A DNA stretch of 64,000 nucleotides from Roseateles_B sp051857535. Its GTDB lineage: Bacteria; Pseudomonadota; Gammaproteobacteria; Burkholderiales; Burkholderiaceae_C. The stretch spans positions 310,001-374,000 of the forward strand of contig NZ_JBPZGY010000004.1 in assembly GCF_051857535.1 (NCBI RefSeq), in the 5' to 3' direction. The notes below the pieces were generated by a model. The model saw only the letters and a list, made by a program, of their open reading frames with translations, had not been told where the DNA came from and ran no database searches. Shown piece after piece: positions 1 through 8,797 of the stretch (within the stretch, counting starts at the first letter, position 1; every line of letters begins with the position of its first letter). The position numbers and the translations under genes were made by a program.

Positions 1-571
1 CCAGGTAGCGGGCTACGCGGTCGACCACGCCCTGCTCGCTGTAGTCCTCAGGCAGGAAGACGACGATCTGCGTGCTGTCGAACTGCGGGCTCACCAGGCT
101 GCCGAAGACGCTGCGGTCCTGGCGCACCGCCTCGCGCCAGGCGGCGAGATCAAAGCCGCTGCGCAGGCGGCCTGTCGCGTCGACGTCGGCCACGCTCAGG
201 TGCGCCCGGCCTTCCAGGCTGCCCGCGTCCACACGGTAGTCGGCGCTGTTGGCCGCCAGGCTCCAGACCGTGCCTTCCGGGAAGAGCTGGCGCACCTCGT
301 TCGTCATGCGCAGGGTCTGGGCGAGGGCGGGGCCGTCGATGCCGCCGGGGAAGCTCAGCACGAAGGACAGGGTGTCGCCCTTGACGATGCTGCGGGTCTG
401 CGCAGCTTCGCGTGCGGCGCGCTCGTAGGGGTTGGCGGTGTCCAGCAGGGCATCCTGGACGATGCCGGCACTGGGCACGCGCAGGTTGAGCCAAGCAAAG
501 CCGGCGAGGATCAGCGCGAAGAGCGCAAGAAGGAGTCGGGCCCGTCGCAGGGCCTGGGTCAGTGTGTCCAT
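1..571 (-). CDS. RND/MMPL-type exporter, N-terminal part (cut by window edge)
   Basis: About 190 residues are visible from an ATG at 571, and the gene runs off the left edge. The protein starts with a short basic segment and one hydrophobic helix (about residues 12-28), followed by a polar region of the kind that forms the first periplasmic loop of RND superfamily exporters. This loop has no catalytic signature, so the assignment rests on layout and on resemblance to predicted RND/MMPL exporters of Burkholderiales. It starts 18 bp after the stop of the dehydrogenase gene upstream, so the two are probably co-transcribed. The substrate is unknown; a lipid-like molecule would fit an MMPL-type protein but is only inference. 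Confidence 0.55.
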   Translation of the reverse strand, partial: MDTLTQALRRARLLLALFALILAGFAWLNLRVPSAGIVQDALLDTANPYERAAREAAQTRSIVKGDTLSFVLSFPGGIDGPALAQTLRMTNEVRQLFPEGTVWSLAANSADYRVDAGSLEGRAHLSVADVDATGRLRSGFDLAAWREAVRQDRSVFGSLVSPQFDSTQIVVFLPEDYSEQGVVDRVARYL

Positions 572-589
572 GGGGAGTGCGGCAGGAGT

Positions 590-1783
590 TCAGCGGGGGA
601 GGTTCTCGGAGACGGCCGGGCCGGGCAGCGGGCCGCCCAGGTCCTTGAGGGCGTCGCTGAGGGCCACCGAGGGCATGGCAAGACCGAAGTCCTCGACCGG
701 GCGGCCGAAGCAGTGCGGCCGGGGCAGTTCGATGTCCAGCGCGGTAAAGGCCTCGCGCACGATGGCGCTGTTGAAGTCGCTCACCTCGAACCAGTCACGT
801 GTCAGGGCCGAGGCGTTGTGCTGGCGGTAGATGGCGTGGTAGAGCGCCATGGCCTCGGCAAAGCAGCCGAAGACCGTGCCACGCGAGAGATGCAGCTTGT
901 TCCAGCTCAGCGGGCCCAGGACATAGTGCAGGCGCGGCGAGTAGGCGTTGCCGGCGTCCTGGCGGACCACGCTGGTGCGGCAGCGCGCATAGACCTCGGC
1001 ATCCAGGTTGGCCGGCTCGGCCACGTCCACAACCAGCAGGCGTTGGTAGCGGCGGCGCAGGCGCTGAACGGCCTCGCAGCTGAGCTTGGCTTCGGCGCTG
1101 TGGGTGCAGGCCACTACCAGGTCGACCTCGCCCAGCTCCTCGATGCGGTGGGACACGGGCATGCCGGTCTCGTGCGCGAAGTCCTGCAGCAGACGCTCGT
1201 TGGCCCCGTAGCCGACCACGCGATGGCCGCGGCCCATCAGGTGGCGGCTCACCGCTGAGCCCAGGATGCCGTAGGGGCCGATGACGAGGATGCGGGGCTG
1301 GCGGCCCTGAAGCTGGCTCAGGGCGAGCGCACGGTCCACGTCCTGGCACAGCAGCAGAGCGGTGCCGTTGTCGCCGATGGTGAAGGTCATCTCGGGAAAG
1401 CGTTGCTTGAGCTCGGTGCCGTCGCGGCCGAACAGGCGCTTGGTCGAGGCGGCCAGCAGCACCACGCGTGCGCCCTGCGCCTGCGCCCATTCGACTGCCG
1501 AGATGAAAACTGCCTTGGCCTGCTTGCGGCCCTCGCGGCTGTACATCTCCTCGGCAGTGAAATTGATGCCCCGGACCTGCCCGGCAATGCCCTGCAGATG
1601 CAGGCGGGGTCCGCTGGCATGGGCGCTGCGCGAGGCGCCAGCGGGGAAGAAGCGGCGGCGCTCGGCCTCGTCACGGATGTTGGTGATGAAGACCACGTCC
1701 AGGCGCGGACGGTCGGTCAGCAGGCGCAGGGCGCGGCGGTGGTCGGACATCGCCAGGGCGGCGCGCCAAAGGGTGGACAGCAT
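590..1783 (-). CDS. Rossmann-fold dehydrogenase, related to predicted amino-acid dehydrogenase / acyl-ACP reductase-like proteins
   Basis: A 397-residue soluble protein. The middle carries an NAD(P)-binding turn, IGPYGILGSAVSRHL, followed by a GYGANERLL-like second strand. This layout resembles COG5322-type dehydrogenases, which include relatives of long-chain acyl-ACP reductase; I do not see the reductase active-site cysteine motif, so I do not call it that. The frame can be extended to a TTG at 1804, but the ATG at 1783 has an AGG-containing upstream sequence and is preferred. It lies between a sensor kinase gene (123-144 bp upstream) and an RND-type exporter gene (18 bp downstream), which suggests a product that is modified and then exported. 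Substrate unknown. Confidence 0.5.
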   Translation of the reverse strand: MLSTLWRAALAMSDHRRALRLLTDRPRLDVVFITNIRDEAERRRFFPAGASRSAHASGPRLHLQGIAGQVRGINFTAEEMYSREGRKQAKAVFISAVEWAQAQGARVVLLAASTKRLFGRDGTELKQRFPEMTFTIGDNGTALLLCQDVDRALALSQLQGRQPRILVIGPYGILGSAVSRHLMGRGHRVVGYGANERLLQDFAHETGMPVSHRIEELGEVDLVVACTHSAEAKLSCEAVQRLRRRYQRLLVVDVAEPANLDAEVYARCRTSVVRQDAGNAYSPRLHYVLGPLSWNKLHLSRGTVFGCFAEAMALYHAIYRQHNASALTRDWFEVSDFNSAIVREAFTALDIELPRPHCFGRPVEDFGLAMPSVALSDALKDLGGPLPGPAVSENLPR

Positions 1784-1926
1784 GGGTGGGAACCTGTTCG
1801 ACAACGAGGGTTGGATGACAGGAACTCATGCTAGGGACCGCGCCTCGAAAGGCCGATACGGTGACCACCGTAATTGGCGGCATCGCTGGCGCCTGTCCCC
1901 CGGGCCTGCGGGGGCGTGGAAAGGAC

Positions 1927-3747
1927 TCAGTGCGGAATGAAGACGGCAAAGCAACTGCCGCGGCCGGGCTGTGAGCGCACCCGCAGCTCGAAGCCGCACT
2001 CGGCGCACAGACTTTTCACGATGAAGAGACCCAGGCCATGGCCAGGCTGGTCCTCCCGCAACTGCTGGCCGCGCACAAAGGGCCGGCCCAGCGTGGCCTG
2101 CAGCTCGGGGCTGAGGCCGGGCCCGGTGTCCAGCACCTGGAGTTCGATGCCGTCGGCCCGTCGCCTTACGCCCACCAGCACCTGGCCTTCGCGGGTGTAG
2201 CGCAGGGCATTGACCACCAGGTTGTTCAGGATGCGCGCCAGCAGCAGCTCCGAGGCGGCGATCTCCACCCGGCTTGCCCGCATTCGCAGCCTCAGGCGGC
2301 GCTGGCGCGCCAGGCCCTGCTGCTGCTGTTCCACCTGGGCGATCAGCGTGCCGAGGTCCACGGTGTCGGGGCGCGGGCGCTCGCGGCGGGCCTGGTCCAT
2401 GAGATCACGCAGCAGGGTCTGGGCGTAGTCCAGCGTGCGATCCAGATGGGAGGCGATGGCGTCATGGGAAGCACTCGCCTTCAGCGCCTCGATGGCGAAG
2501 CGCAGCGAGGCCAGCGGCTGGGAGATGTCATGGCTGGCGCTGGCCAGCTGCAGCTGCTGGCGCTGTGCCAGCTCCAGCGCAGCACGGCGCTGGCTCTCGG
2601 CCTGCAGCAGCTCCTCGGCCTCGGCCAGCCGCCGGGTCCGCTGCTCGGCGAGCTGCTCCTGGTGCTGGCGCACGCGGTTGATCATGGCTGCCGCGAAAAA
2701 GGCGGCCTCGATCAGCAGGCCCAGCTTGGGATAGACGAAGAAGCTCACGCCGGGAATCAGCTGCACGCCCAGCACGCCCAAGCCGAAGAGGCACAGGGCC
2801 AGCACGATCAGGGCCACCGTGCCCAGCAGATACAGCCGGGCGCCCGCCAGGCCTGCCCGCACGCTGTGCGCGCCGGCCCACAGCGCCAGCAGGGCATAGG
2901 CCAGTCCCAGCAGCACCAGGGTCGCGTAGAGGGCGAACAAGGCGGCGAGCAGCACCGCCAGCATCAGCGCCAGGTGCAGGCGGTAGAGCAGCCCATGGCT
3001 GCGCAGCTGCAGGAAGCTCAGGGCGAAGCCGGCATGGCTGATGAGTGCCAGTCCGGCGAACAGCGCGGGGGCCTGCTGGTTCCAGCCGGGGGAGTCCGGC
3101 CAGAAGTAGGCGAAGCCGTAGCCGGCCGTCTGCAGCAGGAGCATCAGTTCGCTCGCCACCAGCACGGCGTACACCTGGTAGGCCACGGCGCCGACGACCA
3201 ACCGGTAGGCCAGCACCACCACGAAGAGGGTGAGCATCACGCCGATGATGGCGCCATTGAGCACCGCTTCCAGCTGTTCCTGGTCCCGCAGGGCCTCGGC
3301 CTGCCACAGCCGTGCGATCACGCGGCCGTCGGCATGCAGGCGGTAGCGCAGGACCAGCTCGCTGGGCCCGGAGGGGAGCTGCAACTCGAACTGCAGCCGC
3401 GGGCTGGCAACCGGGCGGGCGGGGTAGGGCGCCAGGGCATCCAGGGTCATGCGCGTCTGCAGGTAGCCGCCCTGGTGCAGTTCCAGCTCGACGGATTCGG
3501 CATCCGGCACGCCGAGGTCCAGATGCAGGGTGCGGGTGACGTCGCTCAGCAGCGCGGCCTGCAGCTGGCGCCGGCCGCGGGCATCTCGGGTCTCGAGCTG
3601 GCAGGACTGAAGCTCGATCCGTTGGACGGCCTCTGACACACGGCAGGGGGCCGGCGCCTGCGCCTGTGCCTGTGCGACCCCATAGAATCCGGCCCACAGG
3701 GAGACCAGCGAAAGCAGGGCGCGCAGCGCCGGCCGCCGCCGACACAT
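1927..3747 (-). CDS. Membrane sensor histidine kinase, 7TMR-DISM type
   Basis: A 606-residue kinase. After a signal peptide ending in AQAQA (about residue 30) comes a periplasmic beta-rich domain (to about 160), about seven membrane helices (about 165-360), a short coiled linker, a dimerisation domain with the phospho-accepting SHDISQPL motif (His about 406), and an ATPase domain with an N box (NNLVVNALRY, about 508) and DTGPG (about 540). This is the layout of 7TMR-DISM kinases, which sense small extracellular ligands. The frame stays open to 3930, but that would cover the divergent regulator, and the signal peptide fixes the start at ATG 3747. Partner: the LuxR-type regulator at 3776. The two start codons are only 28 bp apart. 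Confidence 0.85.
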   Translation of the reverse strand: MCRRRPALRALLSLVSLWAGFYGVAQAQAQAPAPCRVSEAVQRIELQSCQLETRDARGRRQLQAALLSDVTRTLHLDLGVPDAESVELELHQGGYLQTRMTLDALAPYPARPVASPRLQFELQLPSGPSELVLRYRLHADGRVIARLWQAEALRDQEQLEAVLNGAIIGVMLTLFVVVLAYRLVVGAVAYQVYAVLVASELMLLLQTAGYGFAYFWPDSPGWNQQAPALFAGLALISHAGFALSFLQLRSHGLLYRLHLALMLAVLLAALFALYATLVLLGLAYALLALWAGAHSVRAGLAGARLYLLGTVALIVLALCLFGLGVLGVQLIPGVSFFVYPKLGLLIEAAFFAAAMINRVRQHQEQLAEQRTRRLAEAEELLQAESQRRAALELAQRQQLQLASASHDISQPLASLRFAIEALKASASHDAIASHLDRTLDYAQTLLRDLMDQARRERPRPDTVDLGTLIAQVEQQQQGLARQRRLRLRMRASRVEIAASELLLARILNNLVVNALRYTREGQVLVGVRRRADGIELQVLDTGPGLSPELQATLGRPFVRGQQLREDQPGHGLGLFIVKSLCAECGFELRVRSQPGRGSCFAVFIPH

Positions 3748-3775
3748 GCAGGCGCTCAGCAGCAGTAACAGGGCA

Positions 3776-4429
3776 ATGACAAGAGCTTCCAACGCAGGAC
3801 TACAGCGATACCGGGTCGTGCTGGCAGACGACCACGTGGTGTTCAGAGACGGTCTCAAGCTGATGCTGGGGACCTTGCCCGAGCTCGAGATTGTCGCGGA
3901 GCTGGCCGATCTCGAAACCCTCAAGAGCACCGTGCAGACCCTCAGTCCCGACCTGCTTGTGCTGGATTACCACATGCCCGGCGGGGACAGCGGTGCCACC
4001 CTGGCCTGGCTGCGCCAGCGCTACCCGTCAATGAAGCTGGTGATGCTCACGGGTGCGCAGTCGCCGCTGGTGCTGCGCCAACTGGTGGAACTGGGCGCGG
4101 ACGGCGTGCTGCTCAAGCAGGGCAGCGGCAGCGAGATCGTGGGCGCCCTGCGGCAGGTGCTGGCCGGCCAGCGTGTGGTGGTGCCCGCCGTCCAGGCCCT
4201 GCTGGCCGAGGGCGATGTAGGGCTCACGCAGCGGGAGCTGCAGATCATCCAACTGGTGTGCGACGGCCTGTCCAACACGGCCATCGCCGAGCGGCTCCAG
4301 CTGTCACCCAAGACGGTGGACAAGCACCGCGAGAACCTCATGCGCAAGCTGGACGTGAGCAATGTGGCCCAGCTGATCAAGAAGGTGCTGAGCCTCAAGC
4401 TGCTGGACCTGGAGTCGCCCGGATCCTGA
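3776..4429 (+). CDS. LuxR/NarL-family response regulator
   Basis: A 217-residue two-domain regulator. The receiver domain has the acidic pair D17-D18 and the phospho-acceptor Asp64 in LLVLDYHMPG, with the conserved Lys in VLLKQG. The C-terminal NarL-type helix-turn-helix (about 150-210) contains LTQRELQIIQLV and LSPKTVDKHRENL. It is divergent from the sensor kinase and presumably its partner. An in-frame ATG at 3746 would overlap the kinase start codon on the other strand (a shared CATG). ATG 3776, just before the receiver domain and behind AACAGGGCA, seems more likely. Targets are not shown; the neighbouring dehydrogenase/exporter genes are candidates. Confidence 0.88.
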   Translation: MTRASNAGLQRYRVVLADDHVVFRDGLKLMLGTLPELEIVAELADLETLKSTVQTLSPDLLVLDYHMPGGDSGATLAWLRQRYPSMKLVMLTGAQSPLVLRQLVELGADGVLLKQGSGSEIVGALRQVLAGQRVVVPAVQALLAEGDVGLTQRELQIIQLVCDGLSNTAIAERLQLSPKTVDKHRENLMRKLDVSNVAQLIKKVLSLKLLDLESPGS

Positions 4430-4810
4430 CGCCCGCCGGGCAGGCGTCGCACGGCAGTCCGGGCGAGCAAGCTGGCGCACTTCCTGCTCGATGGTCATGC
4501 GCTCGATGCCCGAGAGGTACTCGACATGACCGCTCAGGGCCGGGTAACGCCAGGCCTGTAGCGCGTCTTCATTGGCGGCATGGCCTGGTGTTCCTGGATC
4601 CGGAAGATGCAGTCGAGAATTACCTGGGACTGCGCGGGCCGGAGCCCAGGGCAGACCACTGGGTCTGCTGCGCGACAGAGCCAAGGGGGGACGACAGCCA
4701 GGCGTCCGAGGCCTGGTCGGTGAACTCAGGGCCTGCCTGCGCGCCCCTGCCGCATCCCAGCTTGAACAAGCCCGGAACAAGACAGGGCAGGGGCGGGCGG
4801 TATCAAGCGA
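4430..4810. other. Intergenic region, no convincing gene
   Basis: This 381-bp gap separates the convergent response regulator and PhoX-like genes. On the minus strand a short stretch (about 4450-4580) reads as a plausible peptide containing GHVEYLSGIERMTIEQEV, but it has no start or domain that I recognise. It may be a decayed fragment. No clear terminator with a T-run was seen. Confidence 0.4.
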
Positions 4811-6049
4811 TCAAACCCCAGACGTCAGGAAGGGGCCCCGTACCTCGAAGGTCATGCCACCGGAGCCGCTGCCCGTGGTGCCCCGTTGCGAGCTGAAGTA
4901 CAGACGGGTGCCGTCCGGGCTGAAGGCAATGCCTGTGACTTCGGACGAGTTGTGCCCGACCAGTTGCAACACGGGGCTCACCTCGCGCCTCGCATTGATG
5001 ACGCAGACCTGCAGGTCACCGCCGTCCTCGGCCACGTAGAGGTTGCCATCCTTGGCTCCCACGATGTTGTCGACGCCGCTGAGCACAGGGGTCGACGATG
5101 TCGAGGGGTCGTAGATGATGTCCAGTTGGTTGGTCGCCGTCTCCAGCGCCCAGACGCGGTTGTCGCCCTTGGTCGTGAAGTAGACGAAGCCGTTCTGGTA
5201 CCAGATGCCTTCGCCGCCGTTGAACGATGAGCTGTTGCTGACCTGCTTGCGTGTGTAGTTGCTGCTGCTGGTGGGATTGGGGTTGGGGAGATCGATCCAG
5301 CTGACCGTGTAGTGCGGTTTGGTCCCGGAGCGACGCGCGACCTGCACCTTGCCAGCACTCAGGTCCCCGGGCGTCTTCGGGATGAAGCGGTACAGACGGC
5401 CATCGGACTTGTCCTCGGTCATGTAGACGTAGCCCGTCTTGATGTCGAAGGCCACCCCCTCGCGGTAGAACCAGCCCATGGCATTGCGTACCACCGGCGC
5501 CTTGAGGCCGGCCGGGTCGCACTCGATGGCGCGGCCATTCTCGACCTCTTCGCAGCTGATCCATGTGCCCCAGGGGCTCATGCCACCGGCGCAGTTGCGG
5601 CTGGTCCCCGTGCAGATGGCATAGGCGCGGGTGAGTGTGCCCAGGCTGTCAAACTCGATCACCGACACGCCGCCGCCCCGGCTGTCTACCTCGCTGTTGC
5701 CGATGTAGCGCCAGCCACCGCCGGCCACCGGCGCACAGGCGCCGCCATCCGGCGTCGAATGCCAGCGGTACCCTGTCGACGCCACGGACTGACCGCTGCG
5801 GGCGATGATGCGGGAGCTGAAGCCGACGGGCAGTCGCACGCCGTTGGCATCGGCCGCCTGCAAGGCCCCGAATCCCCCGGCAAAGGCCAGGGGCTGCAAA
5901 CCCTCAGAGGTCTGAACCTGGGGCGGCACCGGCGGCAGATTGCTGATCCAGGCGTGACTGGCCCCCGTCGATACGAGGCCGGCTCCCACCAGCCCATTGC
6001 GCAGCAGCTCCCTGCGCTTGTCGTTGATCTTGTCCTGCTGCTTGCTCAT
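4811..6049 (-). CDS. PhoX/DUF839-family secreted protein
   Basis: A 412-residue protein with a Tat-like leader (RRELLRNGLVGAGL, then ASHA), consistent with export of a folded metalloprotein. The body is a beta-propeller of the DUF839/PhoX type: YRWHSTPDGGACAPV, the CEEV motif that supplies calcium ligands in PhoX, GWFYREGVAFD, and a C-terminal blade with FSPDGTRLYFSSQRG. PhoX enzymes are calcium/iron-dependent alkaline phosphatases, but many DUF839 members are uncharacterised, so phosphatase activity is inference. The gene stands alone, facing away from dusA and an integrase relic. No pho box was identified upstream. Start: the ATG giving the complete Tat signal. Confidence 0.75.
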   Translation of the reverse strand: MSKQQDKINDKRRELLRNGLVGAGLVSTGASHAWISNLPPVPPQVQTSEGLQPLAFAGGFGALQAADANGVRLPVGFSSRIIARSGQSVASTGYRWHSTPDGGACAPVAGGGWRYIGNSEVDSRGGGVSVIEFDSLGTLTRAYAICTGTSRNCAGGMSPWGTWISCEEVENGRAIECDPAGLKAPVVRNAMGWFYREGVAFDIKTGYVYMTEDKSDGRLYRFIPKTPGDLSAGKVQVARRSGTKPHYTVSWIDLPNPNPTSSSNYTRKQVSNSSSFNGGEGIWYQNGFVYFTTKGDNRVWALETATNQLDIIYDPSTSSTPVLSGVDNIVGAKDGNLYVAEDGGDLQVCVINARREVSPVLQLVGHNSSEVTGIAFSPDGTRLYFSSQRGTTGSGSGGMTFEVRGPFLTSGV

Positions 6050-6509
6050 CGTGTCTGTCTCCTATGGATTGATGGGTGCGTCGCCAATGAATTAGCTGCG
6101 CGCATGCAAGAACATCTGAAGAAGTTCTTGTCGAGCTGGCACCATAGAAATGACGGATGAATCGATCGTGAATTGGTGCCGGCAGCGCAGCGCCTGTGCT
6201 CCTTTACGACTTGCTGCTTCCCTGGATTGCAATTTGCTGGGGCCTGCGATAGCGATTGAAGTGCCGGGGCCTTGGCGGCGGTCAACAACGGCAGGGCCGA
6301 AGACTTGAAGGCAAGCATTCGGTGGCCCTCAAAGGGCTCCGGCCAGCTTCAGAAAAGGGGTGCAAGGTGGGGCTGGCGTCGTCCCGACCCCGCGCCATGC
6401 GCTGAGATCGCCGCGCCCTTGCGGCGGCGAAGCCCGCAGCGCAGGTCGCCAAGTGGCCTGGCTGACGCTGCGAAGGCAGAGCAGGCGCCGCGCAGCATGC
6501 CCCTATGCA
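6050..6509. other. Intergenic region upstream of the PhoX-like gene
   Basis: About 460 bp with no gene that I can support. Its left part must hold the promoter of the leftward PhoX-like gene. The right part (from about 6380) is probably the decayed continuation of the integrase remnant, since weak integrase-like reading fades out gradually rather than stopping at a clear edge. Confidence 0.4.
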
Positions 6510-6869
6510 AGCGTGTTTCACGGACGTCATCGACCACGCCGTGGATGATTGGCCCGGCCGTCAGCGAGTTGCTTCCCCCACGGGCCGCGGCCGGCATTGC
6601 GGTCGGCCATGCGGTTCAAGACCCACGCCTTGTTCTTCTCGAAGGGCTTGGCCCTTGAGACCCCCTCGGTGTAGCGCTTGATCAGCTCGCTCATCGTGGT
6701 CTTCGAACTGGCGGCGCAAAGCCGGCCAGGCCGGGTCCGATGTTCGTTTCGACCCGACGAGCCCAGGTCTCGGTGAGCGCCTTTGTCGCGAAGGTCCTGG
6801 TCTGTGTCGGGGCCCCTTGCGGCGCTCCTGGGCGTGCCATCTGCCGTTCAGCGGGATAATTGATGCCAT
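6510..6869 (-). pseudogene. Degenerate tyrosine-recombinase integrase (N-terminal fragment, frameshifted)
   Basis: Reading left from ATG 6869, three frames join into one integrase N-terminus. Frame 1 gives MASIIPLNGRWHAQERRKG. Frame 2 gives PTQTRTFATKALTETWARRV. Frame 3 gives SSKTTMSELIKRYTEGVSRA followed by KPFEKNKAWVLNRM and GPWGKQLAD. This is the arm-binding and SAM-like region typical of phage and island integrases of Proteobacteria. Two frameshifts break it, and the catalytic domain with the R-H-R-Y residues is missing. It starts 132 bp from dusA and points away from it. dusA is a documented integration site for islands and prophages, so this is probably the scar of such an element. The left limit is approximate. 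Confidence 0.75.
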
Positions 6870-7001
6870 CGCCTGCTCGGCCTCCCTGGAAAATTTGCAG
6901 CGAATTGCCGGTGTCATGGCGGCCATCGCACTGGCGTAGCACCCGGAAGGTGCATCCCAGGGGGAATGCGCGCATTTCCGTGCTACCGCGGACTCTAGAA
7001 A

Positions 7002-8033
7002 ATGCCTGAAACCACTGACAAATCAACAGCTTGGAGCCCTTGGAGGCTGTCCGTTGCGCCCATGCTGGACTGGACCGATCGCCACTGCCGCTATTTCCAC
7101 CGCCTGCTGACCCGCCAGACCTTGCTGTACACCGAGATGGTCACCACGGGCGCGCTGCTGCACGGCGACCAGCCGCGCCATCTGGACTTCAGCGAGGAGG
7201 AACACCCCGTCGCACTGCAGTTGGGTGGCAGCGAGCCGGCAGACCTGGCCGCCTGCGCAAAGCTGGCCGAGCGCTGGGGCTATGACGAGGTCAACCTCAA
7301 CTGCGGCTGCCCCAGCGAACGCGTGCAGCGCGGTGCCTTCGGCGCCTGCCTGATGGCCGAGCCCGAGCTGGTGGCCGATGGGGTCAAGGCCATGCGGGAC
7401 GCCGTCAGCATCCCGGTGACGGTCAAGCATCGCATCGGCATCGACAAGATCGAGAGCTACGAGTTCGTGCGTGACTTCGTCGGCCGCATTGCCGAGGCCG
7501 GCTGCGAGGTTTTCATCGTCCATGCCCGCAATGCCTGGCTCAAGGGCCTGTCGCCCAAGGAAAACCGCGAGGTCCCGCCGCTGCGCTACGCCCTGGTCCA
7601 CCAGCTCAAGCGCGAGTTCCCGCAGCTCACCATCGTGATCAATGGCGGACTCAAGACGGACGAGGAGATCGCCGAGCAGCTGCAGCACGTCGATGGCGTC
7701 ATGGTCGGCCGTCAGGCCTACCACGAACCCTGGCAGATGGCGGGCTGGGACCAGCGCTTCTTCGGTACCCCGGGTCCGGCGCTGAGCCGTGAGCAGGTCG
7801 AACAGGCCTGGGTGCAGTACCTGGAGCGCGTGGTCGAGGTGGGCCGCCCCTGGCCGCAGGCCATGCGCCATGCCCTGGGCCTCTACAACGGCCTGGGCGG
7901 GGCCCGCCGCTGGCGCCAGATCTGGTCCGACCACAAGCTCAAAGGCCTGCGCCCCGGCGAGGTGGCCCTGCAGGCCAGCCAGGCACGCTCGCAGCAGGCC
8001 GGCATGCGACCCGCCGGCTTGCTGGTGGCCTGA
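7002..8033 (+). CDS. dusA: tRNA-dihydrouridine(20/20a) synthase DusA
   Basis: A 343-residue flavoenzyme that reduces uridine in the tRNA D-loop using FMN and NADPH. The N-terminal VAPMLDWTDRHCRYFHRLL is a DusA signature. The catalytic cysteine is C103 in NLNCGCPSERV, followed by the FMN-phosphate-binding segment INGGLKTDEE and VMVGRQAY. Length and motifs are normal, so the gene looks intact in spite of the integrase relic just upstream. The start at ATG 7002 has no strong ribosome-binding site but leaves a normal N-terminus. ogt follows after 12 bp, so the two are probably co-transcribed. Confidence 0.95.
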   Translation: MPETTDKSTAWSPWRLSVAPMLDWTDRHCRYFHRLLTRQTLLYTEMVTTGALLHGDQPRHLDFSEEEHPVALQLGGSEPADLAACAKLAERWGYDEVNLNCGCPSERVQRGAFGACLMAEPELVADGVKAMRDAVSIPVTVKHRIGIDKIESYEFVRDFVGRIAEAGCEVFIVHARNAWLKGLSPKENREVPPLRYALVHQLKREFPQLTIVINGGLKTDEEIAEQLQHVDGVMVGRQAYHEPWQMAGWDQRFFGTPGPALSREQVEQAWVQYLERVVEVGRPWPQAMRHALGLYNGLGGARRWRQIWSDHKLKGLRPGEVALQASQARSQQAGMRPAGLLVA

Positions 8034-8045
8034 ACGCGTCACACC

Positions 8046-8678
8046 ATGGATGCCAGCCTCGCGAGTGAGGAGGGAGGCGGGCACGACAGCCTGCTGCCCT
8101 TGCTCCAATACCTCTGCTTCGACACGGCCATCGGCCTGTGCGGCCTGGCTTGGTCGGCCCAAGGGCTGGTTGGCTCACAGCTTCCCGAGGCCAGCCGCGG
8201 CGAGACGCGCGATCGCATGCGCCAGCGTTTCCCGACGGCGCAGAAAGCACGTGAGGGCGATGCCGTCCCCGTCTTTGTGCTGGACGCCATGGCCTGCGTG
8301 AAGGCCATGGCCAGTGCGCAGCCCGTGGCCGTCAACCAAGTGGTGCTGGACGAACGCGGGCTGACCCCCTTCCAGCGCGCCTTGTTCACCCTGGCACGGC
8401 AGATTCCTCAAGGCCAGACGCGCAGCTACGGCGAGCTGGCCACCCAGCTGAAGATGCCGGGCGGTGCGCGCGCGGTGGGCCAGGCCATGGGACAGAATCC
8501 CTTCGCGCCCATCGTGCCCTGCCATCGTGTGCTGCCCGCCGCGGCATCCAAGGCCGGCCTGGGCGGCTTCTCCGCCCACGGCGGCGCCGCGACCAAGGCC
8601 CGCTTGCTAGCCCTTGAAGCGCGCGCCACGGGGCAGTGGGTTGGACAGCAGGGCAGCCTGGACCTGGATCATTTCTGA
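8046..8678 (+). CDS. ogt: Methylated-DNA--protein-cysteine methyltransferase (Ogt/AGT)
   Basis: A 210-residue suicide repair enzyme that moves the alkyl group from O6-alkylguanine to its own cysteine. The acceptor is C159 in IVPCHRV. It is preceded by the helix-turn-helix and arginine-finger segment GARAVGQAMGQNPFAP and followed by GLGGFSAHGGAATKARLLALE. The N-terminal half is the usual poorly conserved domain. It lies 12 bp after dusA. It has no N-terminal Ada domain, so it is the stand-alone type. The C-terminal tail (about 15 residues after the core) is short and acidic. Confidence 0.92.
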   Translation: MDASLASEEGGGHDSLLPLLQYLCFDTAIGLCGLAWSAQGLVGSQLPEASRGETRDRMRQRFPTAQKAREGDAVPVFVLDAMACVKAMASAQPVAVNQVVLDERGLTPFQRALFTLARQIPQGQTRSYGELATQLKMPGGARAVGQAMGQNPFAPIVPCHRVLPAAASKAGLGGFSAHGGAATKARLLALEARATGQWVGQQGSLDLDHF

Positions 8679-8750
8679 ACGCCGGTCGCCATCAGGCAGC
8701 TTGGCGAGGTGTGCCGTTCTGGCAAGCAGATTGATCTGGATAAAGGTTTC

Positions 8751-8776
8751 GCAATTGCGAATTGTTATCATTGCGC
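8751..8776 (+). promoter_or_regulatory. Fur-box-like sequence
   Basis: Read on the minus strand, the segment contains AATGATAACAATTCGCAATT, which is close to the Fur sites common in Burkholderiales (GATAA, AATTC, CATT-like halves). The match to the 19-base enterobacterial consensus is only partial, at about 11 of 19 positions. It ends 22 bp before the ATG of the di-heme peroxidase gene, where a repressor would block initiation. Iron control is inference. Confidence 0.5.
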
Positions 8777-8797
8777 TTGCTAATCCAAGTGCAAAAC

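Noticed and set aside
1896..1916. GC-rich inverted repeat after the sensor kinase gene as a terminator
   Set aside because: The CCCCCG/CGGGGG stem has no following T-run on the minus strand, so termination is not supported.
4304..4780. A minus-strand frame of 158 codons overlapping the response regulator end
   Set aside because: Half of it is antisense to the regulator; the rest has only a short plausible stretch with no family. Noted as an intergenic region instead.
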